Assembly: GCA_030386875.1 (NCBI GenBank)
Contig: CM059564.1
Location: 63,717,936-63,781,935 of the forward strand
Direction: 5' to 3'
DNA: 64,000 nucleotides
DNA from: Morinoia aosen
Taxonomy: Eukaryota; Arthropoda; Malacostraca; Amphipoda; Talitridae
Part shown: positions 37,637-49,429 of the stretch, piece by piece
How the letters are laid out: each line of letters starts with the position of its first letter
Numbering within the stretch: position 1 is the first letter of the stretch
Translations under genes and position numbers: made by a program
Notes under the pieces: model-generated
Databases searched by the model: none
What the model was told of the DNA's origin: nothing
What the model saw: only the letters and a program-made list of their open reading frames with translations

Positions 37637-40055
37637 CCATGTAGCGTTAAATCTGGACTCCTTGTAAGGCCATTCAACATCATAATCCTAATGCATTAGT
37701 ATTTTACCACCGGCTGATCATATTTAGTTTTTAGAGTATGATACTTCTGTGTGCCTGTATTGAATCTAGGCTTATTGTTTCAGTGATAACATATTTTTAT
37801 GTTCACTAATTTCTTTCGGCGACACTAAAAGGAAAATATACTTTCCACAAGGTTTCTCATTCTTGATCATTTAACCATGTGCTGGACTTTCATTATTCAA
37901 CCTCTCCGCACTAATTTCTGTTGTTACTACGATCAAATTTTGCAGTAGTATGTTGTAACAGAACTAAAATCTAATTTAAATCAGAGATATGATTTGCAAA
38001 AAAGTGAAAAATATTCGAATGCCATGTATATGCATTCATCATAGTGTCTTGAGTTGTGTACTCTCGTTGGTGTTTCAGTTCATCATCGCGCACAGCTACT
38101 CCCAGCGATTGCTGTAACGCGCGTCGCAGAATTGTGCGAGGGGAAATCTCGCAGCATTTACTGGAGGGAGGCTCGCGTACCGTACAAATGACTGCTTGCC
38201 GCGTGTCATCTTTTTCATTTTCTTATTCTTCGCCTTTTTGCCTCGCCCCAACACGCTGGTGCACCGCCTCTTTTGGGCGGCTGTAGCGAGCGTTGTCGGC
38301 TGAGATGCTGGTGTTTTGAGGAATTGTGCTCGTAAAGCTAAATCTCAGTTGAATTTTACTTAGACGTTCTTAATCATTACGCTCTTATAACTGTAATTTT
38401 TAAATAGCGCCCAATTAATTAGCGCATATTTCAATTGTTTAATATTGGTAAAGTTCGTATGGAATTATTCTTTCGGTGGTCAGTTATGAGCACGGTAGTT
38501 ATGAGCAGTATAGGAAAAGGTATGATCCAACGTAGGATTTTTGCCCAAGCAGCATCGAATGTTACTTGTCTGGTTTCCAGTCACTACAACGAACAATTTT
38601 AATTTTTCTTACTACAGGTCGATTAAAATATGCATTGAAGCATTGCTTAGTGTGTCACATTTCTGCAGTTTTTTGTATCAGCACGTACACTGACCTAGAG
38701 CTTTTGACTTCAATTTTTGTGACAGCTAGGGAGCCTGAGTCCTCTAATATGCAGGTAGTCCAAAGTGCGTTATTGTGGTACGTAAAACATGCTTCCTGAA
38801 TTCTAACATTCTGTTGCTCATCAACATGAAGTCACGAATATTCTCGTTTAGCTTTGATCGGAATTTGTCATTATAATTATACTCTTGCAACCGTTGGTAG
38901 TCGCTCGTCCCCGACTGTATTTCTGCACTCCATGGCCGACAGTTTACCCTGCGGAAATGCTGCATGAGCCTCTGAGCAAGAAGCGAACGTCTTAGATTAA
39001 TGCTCTGGATGTTGCCGTCGTGTTGACATTCCCGCCAAAAGTTTTTGCTGCCTTCAGTATAGCGGGAAATTGTTCTCGAGGGACGTGATAAATTCTTCCT
39101 TGCCGAGGTCGTAATGTGATCAATTCAGCAGCCCAAACCTCTGGGAATGAAGTTCTATTCATTGTGCTGGCGCATCTTATGGTTGTGACGTAATTTTTCT
39201 CACTCCCGTCAAGACCTTCCCCAACCGCGTAATTTCTCAAGCCAAAATGATGTACGAGCGTTCCTTCCCTTGCATGCAAGAGCCGTTTACGGTATGGTTT
39301 ACCTGAACCTAATCACACGTGATTAGTCCTGTGTTGTTGCTCTCATGTTGATTGTAAGCTGGGCAAAAGAGGCTCTATGCGTTTTGATTACAGCTCATGT
39401 TGCCTGAATGGAGGAAAGTGCCTGAGCGAGGTGGGCCTGAATTACAGATGACGAGTGAACTAGACCTTATCAAGGCAGCCGAGTTCACAAAGCTGTGCAT
39501 GCATTAATTATTGAGCGAGGCTCGTAGAGCCCAACGTTCTGTCCTGCAGGATTACGAAAATTACTACACAATTAAATTCAGTAGCTCGTTCTTGTGTCTG
39601 CGTGTGCCGTGTGTTTGCTGGCTCTTCGTGCTTGTGCGCGTTAATGCATGATGCTTGCATCCCCTCTGCTTTGGATATAGGGTTTTCAACGCGCTCAGTA
39701 TGTTCCTGGAAAAAATATTTGTGATTTGTAGTGTTGGGTTCCAATTTATGATTCAAGAGTGATTAAATATGGTTATCGATTAATAACTTTTATTTTAAGA
39801 GAATGAAGTGCAGGTCTAACTTTTGCGTAATTTTATGAGCATTTTTGTAAGTTAAAAGTCATAAGTTTTTCGCTAATTGCAATTTTTTTGGCTGAAATTG
39901 TAACGATTGTCATTTTTTTTTACTTGAAATTTTGTTTTGATGTTTGAGAATTACTTGAACATTGTTCATCGTTCTGTCTTCCGGATACATTTTCTCTGAA
40001 GGAACGCACATGAGGAGCTGCCTCCCTTAAAATGAGAAATTATCCACATGTTCAA
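37637..40055. other. Unassigned sequence with one CpG-rich patch
   Basis: 38050-38300 is CpG-rich with a 76-codon plus frame, not recognised. Minus-strand frames at 38744-38965 and 38992-39279 (73 and 95 codons) are adjacent and fairly GC-rich but carry no domain I know. The palindromic motif at 39309-39326 is listed separately. Confidence 0.4.
39309..39326. promoter_or_regulatory. Inverted TAATC pair around a CACGTG E-box
   Basis: CTAATCACACGTGATTAG has two inverted TAATC/GATTA cores, the type bound by Otx/Pitx/Bicoid-class homeodomains. They are separated by ACACGT and overlap the palindromic E-box CACGTG. The arms CTAATCAC and GTGATTAG pair perfectly. This is a plausible composite binding site, but short palindromes of this kind also arise by chance. 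Confidence 0.25.
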
Positions 40056-40400
40056 CACCTCAGAAGAATAAAACTTTTGTGTCGATGGGAATTAATGTTC
40101 TCACGGGAAAATGTGAAGTCCTGAGATGAGAGTTAGACCGGATTTTTTTGTTGAAATATTTTGTTTGTTGTGAACCCTCTTTTTTCGGTTCACTGCTGCC
40201 ACGTTTTTCAAAGCCCCTAGCTTTCAACTCTTATCTTGTTTCATAGCCTTCCTCCTCAGTGTTTCTGTGTGCAGGGACAAGGGCGCACCTTGTCCATGGA
40301 TTCCGCGTTTCGTTAATCCCATACTAAATAGTGCCTTCATCCTTTCTCTTTTTGTAAAGCCTTTGTTGCGGTTAGGGAGGCAAAAACTAACTTGTCTAAT
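40056..40400 (+). mobile_element. Family A retroposon, copy 7 (long subfamily)
   Basis: Recognised by GATGGGAATTAATGTTC, GAGATGAGAGTTAGACC, TTTTTTCGGTTCACTGCTGCC and TTTTTCAAAGCCCC. The splice-acceptor CAG has decayed here to CAAAG. The long internal block GTGCAGGGACAAGGGCGCAC is present, then CATACTAAATAGTGCC and GGTTAGGGAGGCAAAAACTA at the 3' end. The 5' end is diverged. Target-site duplication is not clear. Confidence 0.85.
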
Positions 40401-43249
40401 AATGTTCCATCCATATGCTTAGTATGTTGATGCGCCGTCTGTGTTAAGGTGAGAGCTCTTCAACTTCAGATCATGCTGTCAGTCACAGCGACCATCTTAA
40501 ACCGGGGATACTCGGCAAATTCGTCGTCCCGGCGAATTATTTAGTACGTTCAGTGTAGACCAGCTTGAAAAACTACCATCTGTGATGATGTAATTATTAT
40601 CGAAACACTTCTATTATGAGCTATTTATTGAGTCACGTCTGTTTTGTCTCGAGCGATTGTTTTCTGTCTATATTATGTCGAACAAAACTATTTATTAATA
40701 TCAGTTTTCGTTCTCGGAAGTTGATGGTGACCGGAATGTTTCCCTCGACCACGTATCGGCATTTCCTTTACAATAGCTTCATTTCATATGCAAGTGAAAC
40801 CAATCATCGCTAAAATTCTGGTAAAATTGCCACGTATTTCACTTCAACTTCTACGCATGTGGTGTGCCATTTTGAGACTGGTAAGCGACGCACATGGCTC
40901 AAGACACACCTGTCCTGATCTGCACTTGGGAGCGCAAATATGCATGGCTCGCTGGCATGTACTGTTATGGGCGACAGTGGCTGGAGGGCTGTGCAGACCC
41001 TGCATAATAACGCCATTAGTATTCTGAAAGCTTTTGCTTCTAGTGGCAGACCTTTGAAATCTTGGCGCTTCTACGTGTCATTGAAACTTGGGGCGAGCTT
41101 GTCTTGGTGTTCAGTGGAGGTCCTGCCGTTACTTGCTCCTGCGCGTACCTGAGCATGGATATACTTATTTGTAGGAGTTTACTGTTATTGTACATTGTAC
41201 CGCTCCTGGATGTGGTCACTGTGGAAATGATGTGCGAGTTGAATACAAGCGGGTGCACTTGTGGCTTATGCATATGTGGTTCTAAATGAAAAAATTCTGC
41301 TGATTGCGTGCTTGTGGGGACTGACAGCAGTCTCTGTATGAACTGCCAGACGCGCGCTCATCTTTTTAATTAATCCTATGTTCGTCGAGCCAGATGTACT
41401 CGAATGTAACTTTTCGAACGCCGCTTAAACCAATACAAATTCTTCATATTTCACCTTTCTATTTGCTTGGCAAATATACCTTCAGTGAACTTCTTCGATT
41501 CTCAGCAGGGTCGTGTCTCGAGTCGCATTAACCCTGACTTGTGGCTCTCAATAACAATTCTTCGAATCGATTGGAAAAAACGTGAATTTTGCAAGTGTTG
41601 TTCCTGAACTCAAAGCAGATGGGGTAACTCATGTTTCTACCTCCATTGGTGCGGTTCTAATCGTCTTATAAATGAAGTAAGTACAAATGTATATCCAATA
41701 CCGTAACATTATTGGGAATCTGAATTGTGTCTTATGGCTCATTCTCTGCGTATTTTTACGGATGAATAGCGAAGCTTTTACATAACGAAGCTATGAGTGC
41801 TCAGCATTCTATGTGTATACGAGAAATTCTGCCGAATTTTCTCTACGCTGTTCATCAAAGCAAGAGAAAATGCTCATCATGGCTTTGGTTGATGGCATCG
41901 TGAGCTTCAGCTTCAATACATTGTTCTGGCCGTAAGCCCCTTAGTAATGGCTTGATTCATCTAAACGTAGCATCGGAATTAATTTCTCCTTTGATCATAA
42001 ACGAGACATTGTTTTGAATTCCCTCTACCGTTTAGTTTGGTGTTTCGTGAAGATACAGAGCAATTTACCAGTTTTCTGAAATATCCTCCATCTGATGAGC
42101 TTAGTGCAAGCAACTCGGTATATGAGGAATCGTTCTTAAAAGTAGCCAGGATGATGTGCGATTTTTTCAGCACTTTTCAAATTACCGATTTTTTTTTCAT
42201 AGACGTTTAAACTCTATTTGAGTCTGCTCACTTATAGAGCTGATCGAGTATTTGCGCGTGAGTGGCAAATTTACATAAAATTGGGTCCGGCCCGGCCCTT
42301 TGGTACGTTTTTTCGCGTTAGGTAAAATCATTGCTGTTATGGACGTGTTGCAACGGTATAGCATGCTTGGACGTCACGTTGTGTTGCTGCCTGACAATAT
42401 GTTTTATTCTGGCCTTTTCATATTGAGAATAAAATCAACTTTACCGATGGTATGACAAATGGCTTAATCCACTATTCCTGGCTTTATTGTATTGCTTCCT
42501 AATTATATTATCGCTCATAGCTCCGTCACGGGACATTCCATATGATTTTCCATTTCATTTACAAACGAATTTTTAGGTTTTTATTTCAAGACTTCGCGTG
42601 TCTCTCGGAACAAATTAGCTGGTCTTCAGCGCAGTACGGTAAGACTTTGAAATTCTTAACCGGTTTTAGGGAGCATCATTCATGTAACTGGGAAATTATT
42701 TGTTACTTGAATAGATTGTCTATTCTTTCTATCTGTATTTATTCATTTCTGTTAAACATGGCTATCAAAATTTCTCTCTGACGCAATTTTCCTCCAGTTT
42801 TATCGTTGTCACATACCGTCCTTGAGTGGAAAAGATTAATTCTCTCGTTACTAGGCCATGGGATTTTAAAGTGACTGGCATGAGTACGTGATATTCAAGC
42901 GCCTCAGTGGCTGACACAGCTTTTAGTGCGCCCTGCTCTTACATAAATACGAAATAAAGTTTATACATCGAATTTTTTGTTGCTATAACTCTTACAAGGA
43001 GAAGAAATTGCGTCAATTCCAACCAATTTGTAACGGTCTCGCTAGCGGACACAACTGTGTTAAATATCGGTGTGTGTTCGATAAATGATTTGTTTTTGTC
43101 TAAAGCAGTATACGGGAAGCTAAAATAATTTATCCATGGTAGACGAAATTATACGCATGCATCCTAATTAAAAACAATGCCTCGTATTGATCGCATCGCT
43201 TTGTACCCTTCCTGTTTCTGGTTTGCGTGCATTCGAGCTTGGATCCAAA
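40401..43249. other. Unassigned sequence
   Basis: Overlapping short frames of up to 79 codons on both strands at 40620-41290 have no recognisable product. The remainder is AT-rich and featureless. Confidence 0.4.
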
Positions 43250-44022
43250 CTTTAGTCCTACTTATCATTAGCGCATCCAGAGGAAAATGTGAGGTTCAGA
43301 GCTCAGAGTTAGATAGGTCATCTTTTTGTTCTGGGGTAACAGAACGTTTTTTTTTTATTGGTCAAGGACAATTTGTTTCTGTTCACTGTTGTGTCGTGAC
43401 TGCTGGGCCTTGGTCTTTATCTCGATAATAATACGACTATATTTTCTTTCGCTGCAATTATCGAATTGTGACCACTAATTTTTTTCTGTTTTCTGGTCAA
43501 TCATTGAATCATCGAGGCACGATTTCTCGTGTCGAATTATGAATCGAAACTGTAGCTGCAACCACCCAAAAGAGATCCTATTTGTGTCAACAAGAATCAA
43601 TACATTTAACTCAATGAACAATTCGTATGGACGATAATACTTTGTAAAGACGAGGCATGGGTAAACATGGTAAGCGATTGGTAAGCATGGCCTAATGATA
43701 TTAATTGTCATTCACGTCCATCTCTATTATTGATATTGATCGTCTTTTCAAACTTAATTATGGAATGATGCACTGGCTGGTCGTAACTCCATGTTCTTAG
43801 CGTCACTGTTTTGGTCGTGGATCATCGGTAGTTATAAGCAATTCTTCTAGAACTTTTATTTTATTTCATAAACTTCCTTCCTAACTCGCCGTTTTAATAC
43901 GCAGGGACTGTTGTGTGGAGACAGACGCTGTGAATAGATTCTGCATTCCCTTGACTCCTCATTTTTTGGAAGTTTAGCGCTTGTTGGGTTTAGGGAGGCT
44001 TAAACCAACTCATAATCTTATG
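43250..44022 (+). mobile_element. Family A retroposon, copy 8, interrupted
   Basis: The 5' part (about 43250-43398) has CATTAGCGCATCCAGAGGAA, GAGGTTCAGAGCTCAGAGTT and TTCTGTTCACTGTTGTG. The 3' part (43803-44022) resumes with TCACTGTTTTGGTCGTGG, ACTTTTATTTTATTTCATAA, the long internal block GCAGGGACTGTTGTGTGGAG and TTTAGGGAGGCTTAAACC. The two halves sit in the correct order and orientation. The ~400 bp between them has no family A similarity, so a later insertion split this copy. Confidence 0.8.
43399..43802. mobile_element. Insertion inside family A copy 8 (unidentified)
   Basis: About 404 bp lies between the two halves of copy 8. It is bracketed by TCACTGTTGTGTCGTG (43383-43398) and TCACTGTTTTGGTCGTG (43803-43819), which look like a target-site duplication with minor changes. 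There are no obvious terminal inverted repeats, no poly-A tail and no ORF with a recognisable product. It contains GGTAAACATGGTAAGCGATT and GGTAAGCATGG, a small internal duplication. It may be a different SINE or a truncated LINE end. Confidence 0.55.
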
Positions 44023-46189
44023 TATTCACCAAGAGGGACCTAAGTTTGATGTGCTGATTTATGTCGGATTTTCACGTTAGGTGACGAGAGCCTTACCCAA
44101 CTGCTCGTAGACTACGAGGACATCTTTGCTGCACATTCGCCTTCGGGAAATTGCTCTCCCTTCATAGGTAATCCCTATACGGATGAGATTTGTAGGCAAC
44201 ACTTTCTTAGGTTAGCATTGGTCTGTTCTCAATTGAAATTGAAATCTTTTGATGCGTGGAGATTGTTGAGAAATTCATGAATAGGTATCAACGGATGGGA
44301 ACGAAATTTTCTAGTTTCGTTAGAAATGAGCTCGTTCTTGCTTAGTGCTGACTAACGTCAGCCATTTAACTCTTTTCATTCTTCGTGACCAAGTATCCAC
44401 TCAAACAAATCCCCGCCTCACATGAAGTAACAATTCTTTCTAAATAAACAGACTCGAGACGTCCATGGAACTAGCCTTGTTTCTTGGGAGAAAGTCGTAA
44501 GCCTTAATACGAGTTTGTTTTAGGCAGTTGGGCCGAAAAGTTTAGTGCAGCGTCGGGAACCGGCGACCCCGTCCAAGTGCAGTCTTCTTGGCAGCTCAGC
44601 GTCGACCGAGTGGCGGTGCTTCAAGGAAATTTTCTTCCTCGGAAAGCATTGAAATCGTTGCAAATGAGATCGCCCGATGAAATTTAGCGACTGTTTATGA
44701 CTTGATACGATGAACGAAAGTCCCCATTGTATACGAATGCCTTCAAATGATCGCATCCATTTTTGGGTGGCTCCGCTCTGTATTGAGGAACAGAAAAGTC
44801 CAAAGCGAGTGGTCGTTTTGACGCTAAGCTTTCGAAACATCCTTCAGCTTTTAGCCCCTTGGTTTTTTTTCTCCAATACTTTTTTTCTGTTTTATATTTT
44901 TGCGTCAATGTTCGTCTTATTTACATAAGTAAACATAATTCAAGGTTTGTCGTGACTAGGATTTAAAGTTATTTCACTCTCAGCAAATTCTCTGTCCTCT
45001 AATTTTAGCCAGAATTTTTTTCTTTGTTTAATCAAACTTGGGCTTGGTCATAGTGCCAGTCCGTTTCAAGACTCTCTGGGCTTGACTGTTTACAGAATAC
45101 GGAAGATGGTTATGGTGAACTAGTAGTAGTAAATATCGCTGATAAGTTAGACGAAAATAATGAGTTATTTGCATGAAGTACATTTACGATTGTCTTTCAC
45201 GAACACCCAACGACAAAAGTGGGACATTTCGAATGGGAACTTAAATTTTTAGGTAATTTGTTTCGTTCGCATAACATCTTCTGAGAGGTCAAAGCGGCTT
45301 CATGAAGCAATGATTTAATCCAATGCGAGTATACTTCACGCGTGAGAACTTGGAAGTTCCCATAAATTGTGGCTTTCGTATCCCGGTTCACACCGCATAA
45401 CCTCGACTCCAGTCGCAAAAGTGAACTTGCTCGTTTTGTGGACTTGCTCGTTCCGTGGACTTGCCCCGAGTTCGTACTCCGCGTTCCCTCTTTTCCCCTC
45501 GTTTGAAGCTAAAAAGTGCGATTCATCACGCGCCCTCAGCCACGTGACCGCGCGCGTTTTATGGCACAGCTGCGGTCGTCCTCTTCGTTTTACTGCGGAA
45601 GTGCCGATTTTCAGTTTCATCGGTTTCTTTGTTTGCTCCTTGACTTGGTTCTTTCGATGTGAAGAACTCGTGGCCGATGCTGTTCTTTGTGCTCTTTTCC
45701 TCTGATCAATAGCGTTAACTGCGAGCGGGGTTGAGTTGTGGCGTGAGTGAACCGATTTGTTCCCAGTGTGTGATACCTCCGCTGCTTTCCTGGAATTTGG
45801 CTTATGCTACTTCGTCAGCTGGTGCTCAATTGCGTTTCAACGATCACGTTAAAAGAAAAATTAGGCAGCGGGTAATTGAGGCTGCGCAGACACTCCTCTA
45901 CCAAAAGCAGCAGATTTCTTGACTTAAGGTAATATATTGCTTCTTTATTTTTCAGTTTCTCCAAGATGTTTGTGCTTTTCACTCTGATGCTTTTTGACAT
46001 GTTCTTTTTTATTCTAAATTTCTAAACTTCTCAGATGTAAAGCATTCATATTCCTTCCAATTACTTTTTGGACCATCTCTACATATCTACAAGGAGCACT
46101 AAAATGCCTTGCAAAAGCTCATGATTTAAGGAACTAGCAATTTTAATGGTAAGCCAAGTATGCGAAGTCGTCTTTGTATTCATTCATTC
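44023..46189. other. Unassigned sequence
   Basis: A GC-rich patch at 44540-44640 and a longer one at 45400-45720 are open on both strands (up to 112 codons) with no domain. A short tandem lies at 45421-45470. No gene call is supported. Confidence 0.4.
45421..45470. repeat. 17-bp tandem repeat, about 2.7 units
   Basis: GTG(A/G)ACTTGCTCGTT plus two pyrimidines is repeated, the third unit breaking off after GTGGACTTGCC. Confidence 0.8.
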
Positions 46190-46524
46190 TTTGTAACTTT
46201 TGTATTCATGGGAACTCGTACTCCCAGGGGAAGATGCGAGATTCCGAGCTGAACGCTAGGTAGGGGTTCCTTTCTTTGAAATAGAATAGTTTTTCGGCGT
46301 TTATTACCCTTAAACTCTTAATTACTTTTTGTTACTCTTCTTCTATTTTTGTCTTGTCTTATAATTTCTCTAAATCTCGCTTTCTGTGCGTAGGGTGTGG
46401 GGACACTCTGTGCTCAGATTTCTGTACCTCAATTCCAGACTAAATCGAGCCTTCCTCCTTCGTCGCCCGCAAGCACCTTGGTTGTGGTTAGATGAATTAA
46501 ACTAACGTGTAATCTAATGTAATC
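46190..46524 (+). mobile_element. Family A retroposon, copy 9 (long subfamily)
   Basis: Family order is clear: TTGTATTCATGGGAACTCGT, ACTCCCAGGGGAAGATGCGA, CCGAGCTGAACGCTAGGTAG, then a shortened pyrimidine-rich middle, GCGTAGGGTGTGGGGACACT, CCAGACTAAATCGAGCCTTC and GTGGTTAGATGAATTAAACT with a GTAATCTAATGTAATC tail. The acceptor-like CAG segment is deleted. No clear target-site duplication. Confidence 0.82.
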
Positions 46525-47838
46525 CTGTGCACCGACAGCTTACTGAACGCGTTAAATTTAAATGAAATCAAACACCATTGTCGCGTTAAATTTCTGAACA
46601 CGGATTTCAGTCACAGTATAATTTGCCTCTTGAGTATAATTAATATTGTATAGACATTCAATTTTATCGCAAGTGCGAGCATGTGGGCTTAACGCATGGC
46701 TAAATTTGCTGTTTCTTCGGGCACACTGGTAAAAATGAACGAGATTACGAAACGATTGTTAGTTTGTTTCATTGATTGTTTAGCAGTTGTAATGAATATC
46801 TCGCCGTTGTATGATGCATATCTTGTATCCTGTTTGTTTCGTCGTATCCGTGTAAATTATCCAAACGATAATTTATCCAAATCAAATTACGGTCTTCAGT
46901 ACATCATTTTCTTTTTAGGTTTGCCTGTGCACGGATGCCTTGACGATTTTAGGTCTAATTTCGATTACATTTATATTTTTTTACATCACACCTGACACAT
47001 TTCATAATGCACGTCCAGTAAAAAACTATTCACCCGTTTTCCGATTTTTTATTTTGTTTTCCGTTGCTGTGCTACTGCGGTAGGATACAATATCGGTGAA
47101 CGTCATTTACGACATGACTAAGATTTGTGTGCCTGAGTTTGTTAGCATCATGCTCAGTAATGATTGCGTGACAGATTTTCAAACAACTTATGTCACCGTG
47201 TGAGTACATCAATCAGCGTAAGTTCGTTCAAATACACCTCGGTTACGATACTTGGTCTGAATCCTAAAATTTGTCAGGTCTAAGTGCTCAAATTTTATTT
47301 TGAAGGTACTCAAGCTTTGATATTTTATTCGAAAAACAGCTCTCGGCGGGGCTAAGTCGATATGCAAAAATCATGCCCCAGATTTCTGTTTTCCTTCCAA
47401 GCATTCCTTCGTAAAATCTTGTTCTTGAGCAAGAGCGGTGTCGCTGAGCGTGCCCCAATCAGAACCGTAATATTTGAGCGAGGTCCCAAGCAAATGGTTA
47501 AACACTTGGAACAACTTACTCACTGCATTAACATTCCCTCCTTTTCCAGCGTTCGCTCGAAATGAACTCATTATTTTCCGCGTTCATGCCTTCATTCGAA
47601 AGTTGCTGAAAATTGTCGGGTAGTACCCGAGTTCCATCGCTCCTGGCAAGGCCGGAAAATTTCACTTTTGATTTGATTGGCACCATCAAAGGCAAGCTCG
47701 TGCACGCCGTAATCTGACTTTGGCTTCCTGTAGTAAACTTTTGGAGTAACTCAAAGGACAAAGTTGCTGGGTTATGCTAACACGGATGCTTAAGCTGTAG
47801 CTTCCGTGTGCCCTCATTTGAACATGCGCTGCTGTGCT

Positions 47839-47874
47839 CTCCGTGTGCAGGCGCTGGCTTCAGTTCACACGGAG
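47839..47874. repeat. 9-bp inverted repeat with 18-nt loop
   Basis: CTCCGTGTG (47839-47847) pairs with CACACGGAG (47866-47874). A further CTTCCGTGTGCC lies about 30 bp upstream, so the motif is also directly repeated. Confidence 0.5.
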
Positions 47875-48289
47875 CGGGAATGTGTTCATGAATAAATTAA
47901 TTCTTGAGTGCAGGTATGCACAATCATCAACCTAGAATGAAGTAAATTAACCCACTAGGATTTTACGTCTGGGCTTTGCCGAGAGCTTGTTAGCTTTGAT
48001 TTTTATGGGAACTCAAGAAGCCCGCTAGCGTCGGCCGACGCTCCTTGCTTTTCCTTAGATAGAATCCCAAGCAACTTCATCGAGGCAATTTACGTGTGAC
48101 TTTGTATGCTCAACTCGAGAAATTAGTGAAGGAATTGCCTCCCAGTGACTTGATTAAATTGCTTCTTAGGGAAAATACCTGCCTGAAGAAAGAAGGTGAA
48201 CGGGTTCATGAATTCTCGCACTTGGCCTAAACCTGAAGAATTAATCGGCCGAGTGTTGTGGTAATTCTGTCGACAAAAATATGTGTTCG

Positions 48290-48510
48290 ATTTGGTGCGC
48301 TACGGCCCCTGTTCAGAAAAGATGCTCGGAGCACAGGCTTGATTTACGTCTGATTGGCTTCGTGCTGCCGAGCATTGGTACAAGCAATATTTTTTCTACT
48401 TTCAGGCCAGGATTTCTTTTCTCACAACGCCACTGCATTTGGAGGAAGTTCGAATTAGTATCTGCAGAGAAGTTTGTGACAGGAACGTCTGATCATTCTA
48501 TGCAAGCAAT
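48290..48510. repeat. Family B dispersed repeat, copy 1
   Basis: Shares with 50570-50730 an ordered set of blocks: GCCGAGCATTG, CAATATTTTT, GGA(T/C)TTCTTT, CTCAC, AGC/TGC-ATTTGG and GGAAGTTCGAAT. The similarity extends over about 150 bp with many substitutions. Only two copies are seen, so neither ends nor strand can be fixed. It could be an old SINE or a segment of a DNA transposon. Confidence 0.65.
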
Positions 48511-48759
48511 ATGCTCTAAGTTTTCAAGCATCAACATTTTATTTACTTTGTTGCATGTCCGGTTTCACGAACATAGATTATATATTTTTGGTATGGACCT
48601 CAGACACTATATGTTTTGGCTGCAGTTACAGCGGTAGAGTTTCATCTACATTTAGATTGCCTTGGGTAAGACAGCTAAACTTTTCCATGATTGTCATCAA
48701 TTTTCAGTAAATTGAAAATGTTTAGTGGCGCGACTGAAGGCTTGCATTTTCTTGGGCGT

Positions 48760-49025
48760 CATTAATTATAACGATACACGGGACGTTGGCTCGTCTCTTT
48801 CTAATGGCCTTTGGTTCGGCACGCCATTAAATATTCATGGCATCCGCATTATTATAAAATCTGGCGTGGCATCAGCCTGCTGTTCGCAGTTTCATTTGCA
48901 TGCTAATCTGGGAAGCATGAGGGCTCCATTATTGGCCATCAACAGTCGCTCCCGAACTGAAGTTTTGTCGTACGCGTACTCCCGGCGGTCCCGGCTGCTG
49001 GCCTCACTCATCCCTGTGATCCTGG
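48760..49025. promoter_or_regulatory. GC-richer segment with POU/homeodomain-like motifs
   Basis: It contains CATTTGCATGCTAATCTGG, in which ATTTGCAT is an octamer (POU) core directly followed by GCTAATC, plus CCATTAAATATTCATGG and CCATTATTGGCC. No repeats and no ORF of note. The density of homeodomain-like cores in a non-repetitive, GC-richer stretch suggests a conserved regulatory element. This is inference only. Confidence 0.2.
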
Positions 49026-49032
49026 GGGCGTG

Positions 49033-49320
49033 CGTGTAATTCTGGTTACTAGTTAGTGATAACGGTTGCTTATAAGTAATCATAATTACACCTAAGTGAT
49101 CCTGATTGCTTATGAGTAATCATGATTGCACCTAAATAATCCCGGTGACCTATAAGTATAATCCTGATTCCACTTGAGTGATCCTGATTGCCTATGAGTA
49201 ATCATGATCACTCGTAAGTGATCCTGGTTGCCATTGTGGTTACACCTAAGTGATCTCGGTTGCCTGTTAGTAATCCTGGCTACTCGTGCGTGATCTCAGC
49301 GGCCTGAAAGTAATATCCAG
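49033..49320. repeat. ~20-bp unit tandem array (GTGATCCTGATTGC type)
   Basis: Alternating half-units of the forms GTGATCCTGATTGCCTATGA and GTAATCATGATTGCACCTAA run for roughly 290 bp. The higher-order period is about 40 bp and divergence increases rightward. The unit core GATCCTG / AATCATG recurs more than ten times. Confidence 0.85.
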
Positions 49321-49373
49321 TAATCCTGACGCACTGCAAGCACCGTGTGCTCTGAGGGCGGTACCTCGCATGG

Positions 49374-49403
49374 TTCTACGCTCACTGGCTGGTGAGCGTA
49401 GAA
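49374..49403. repeat. Perfect 12-bp hairpin between two minisatellites
   Basis: TTCTACGCTCAC (49374-49385) and GTGAGCGTAGAA (49392-49403) are exact reverse complements with loop TGGCTG. It lies in a ~110-bp GC-rich spacer between the 20-bp and 47-bp arrays. Confidence 0.8.
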
Positions 49404-49429
49404 TCTCGTTGAAAATGCTGGAGATTCCT

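Larger units (their letters stand above)
46525..49030. other. Unassigned sequence with one hairpin and family B
   Basis: It contains a plus-strand frame of 99 codons at 46696-46995 and opposing frames at 47360-47760, none recognisable. The hairpin at 47839-47874, the family B copy and the CpG-rich stretch before the minisatellites are listed separately. Confidence 0.4.

Noticed and set aside
38744-39279. Two adjacent minus-strand frames (73 and 95 codons)
   Set aside because: They are separated by stops, neither resembles a known protein, and no convincing minus-strand splice pair joins them.
45336-45705. GC-rich segment open on both strands (94 and 112 codons)
   Set aside because: Openness on both strands is what GC-rich sequence gives by chance. 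It includes a 17-bp tandem repeat and shows no domain or clear splice sites.
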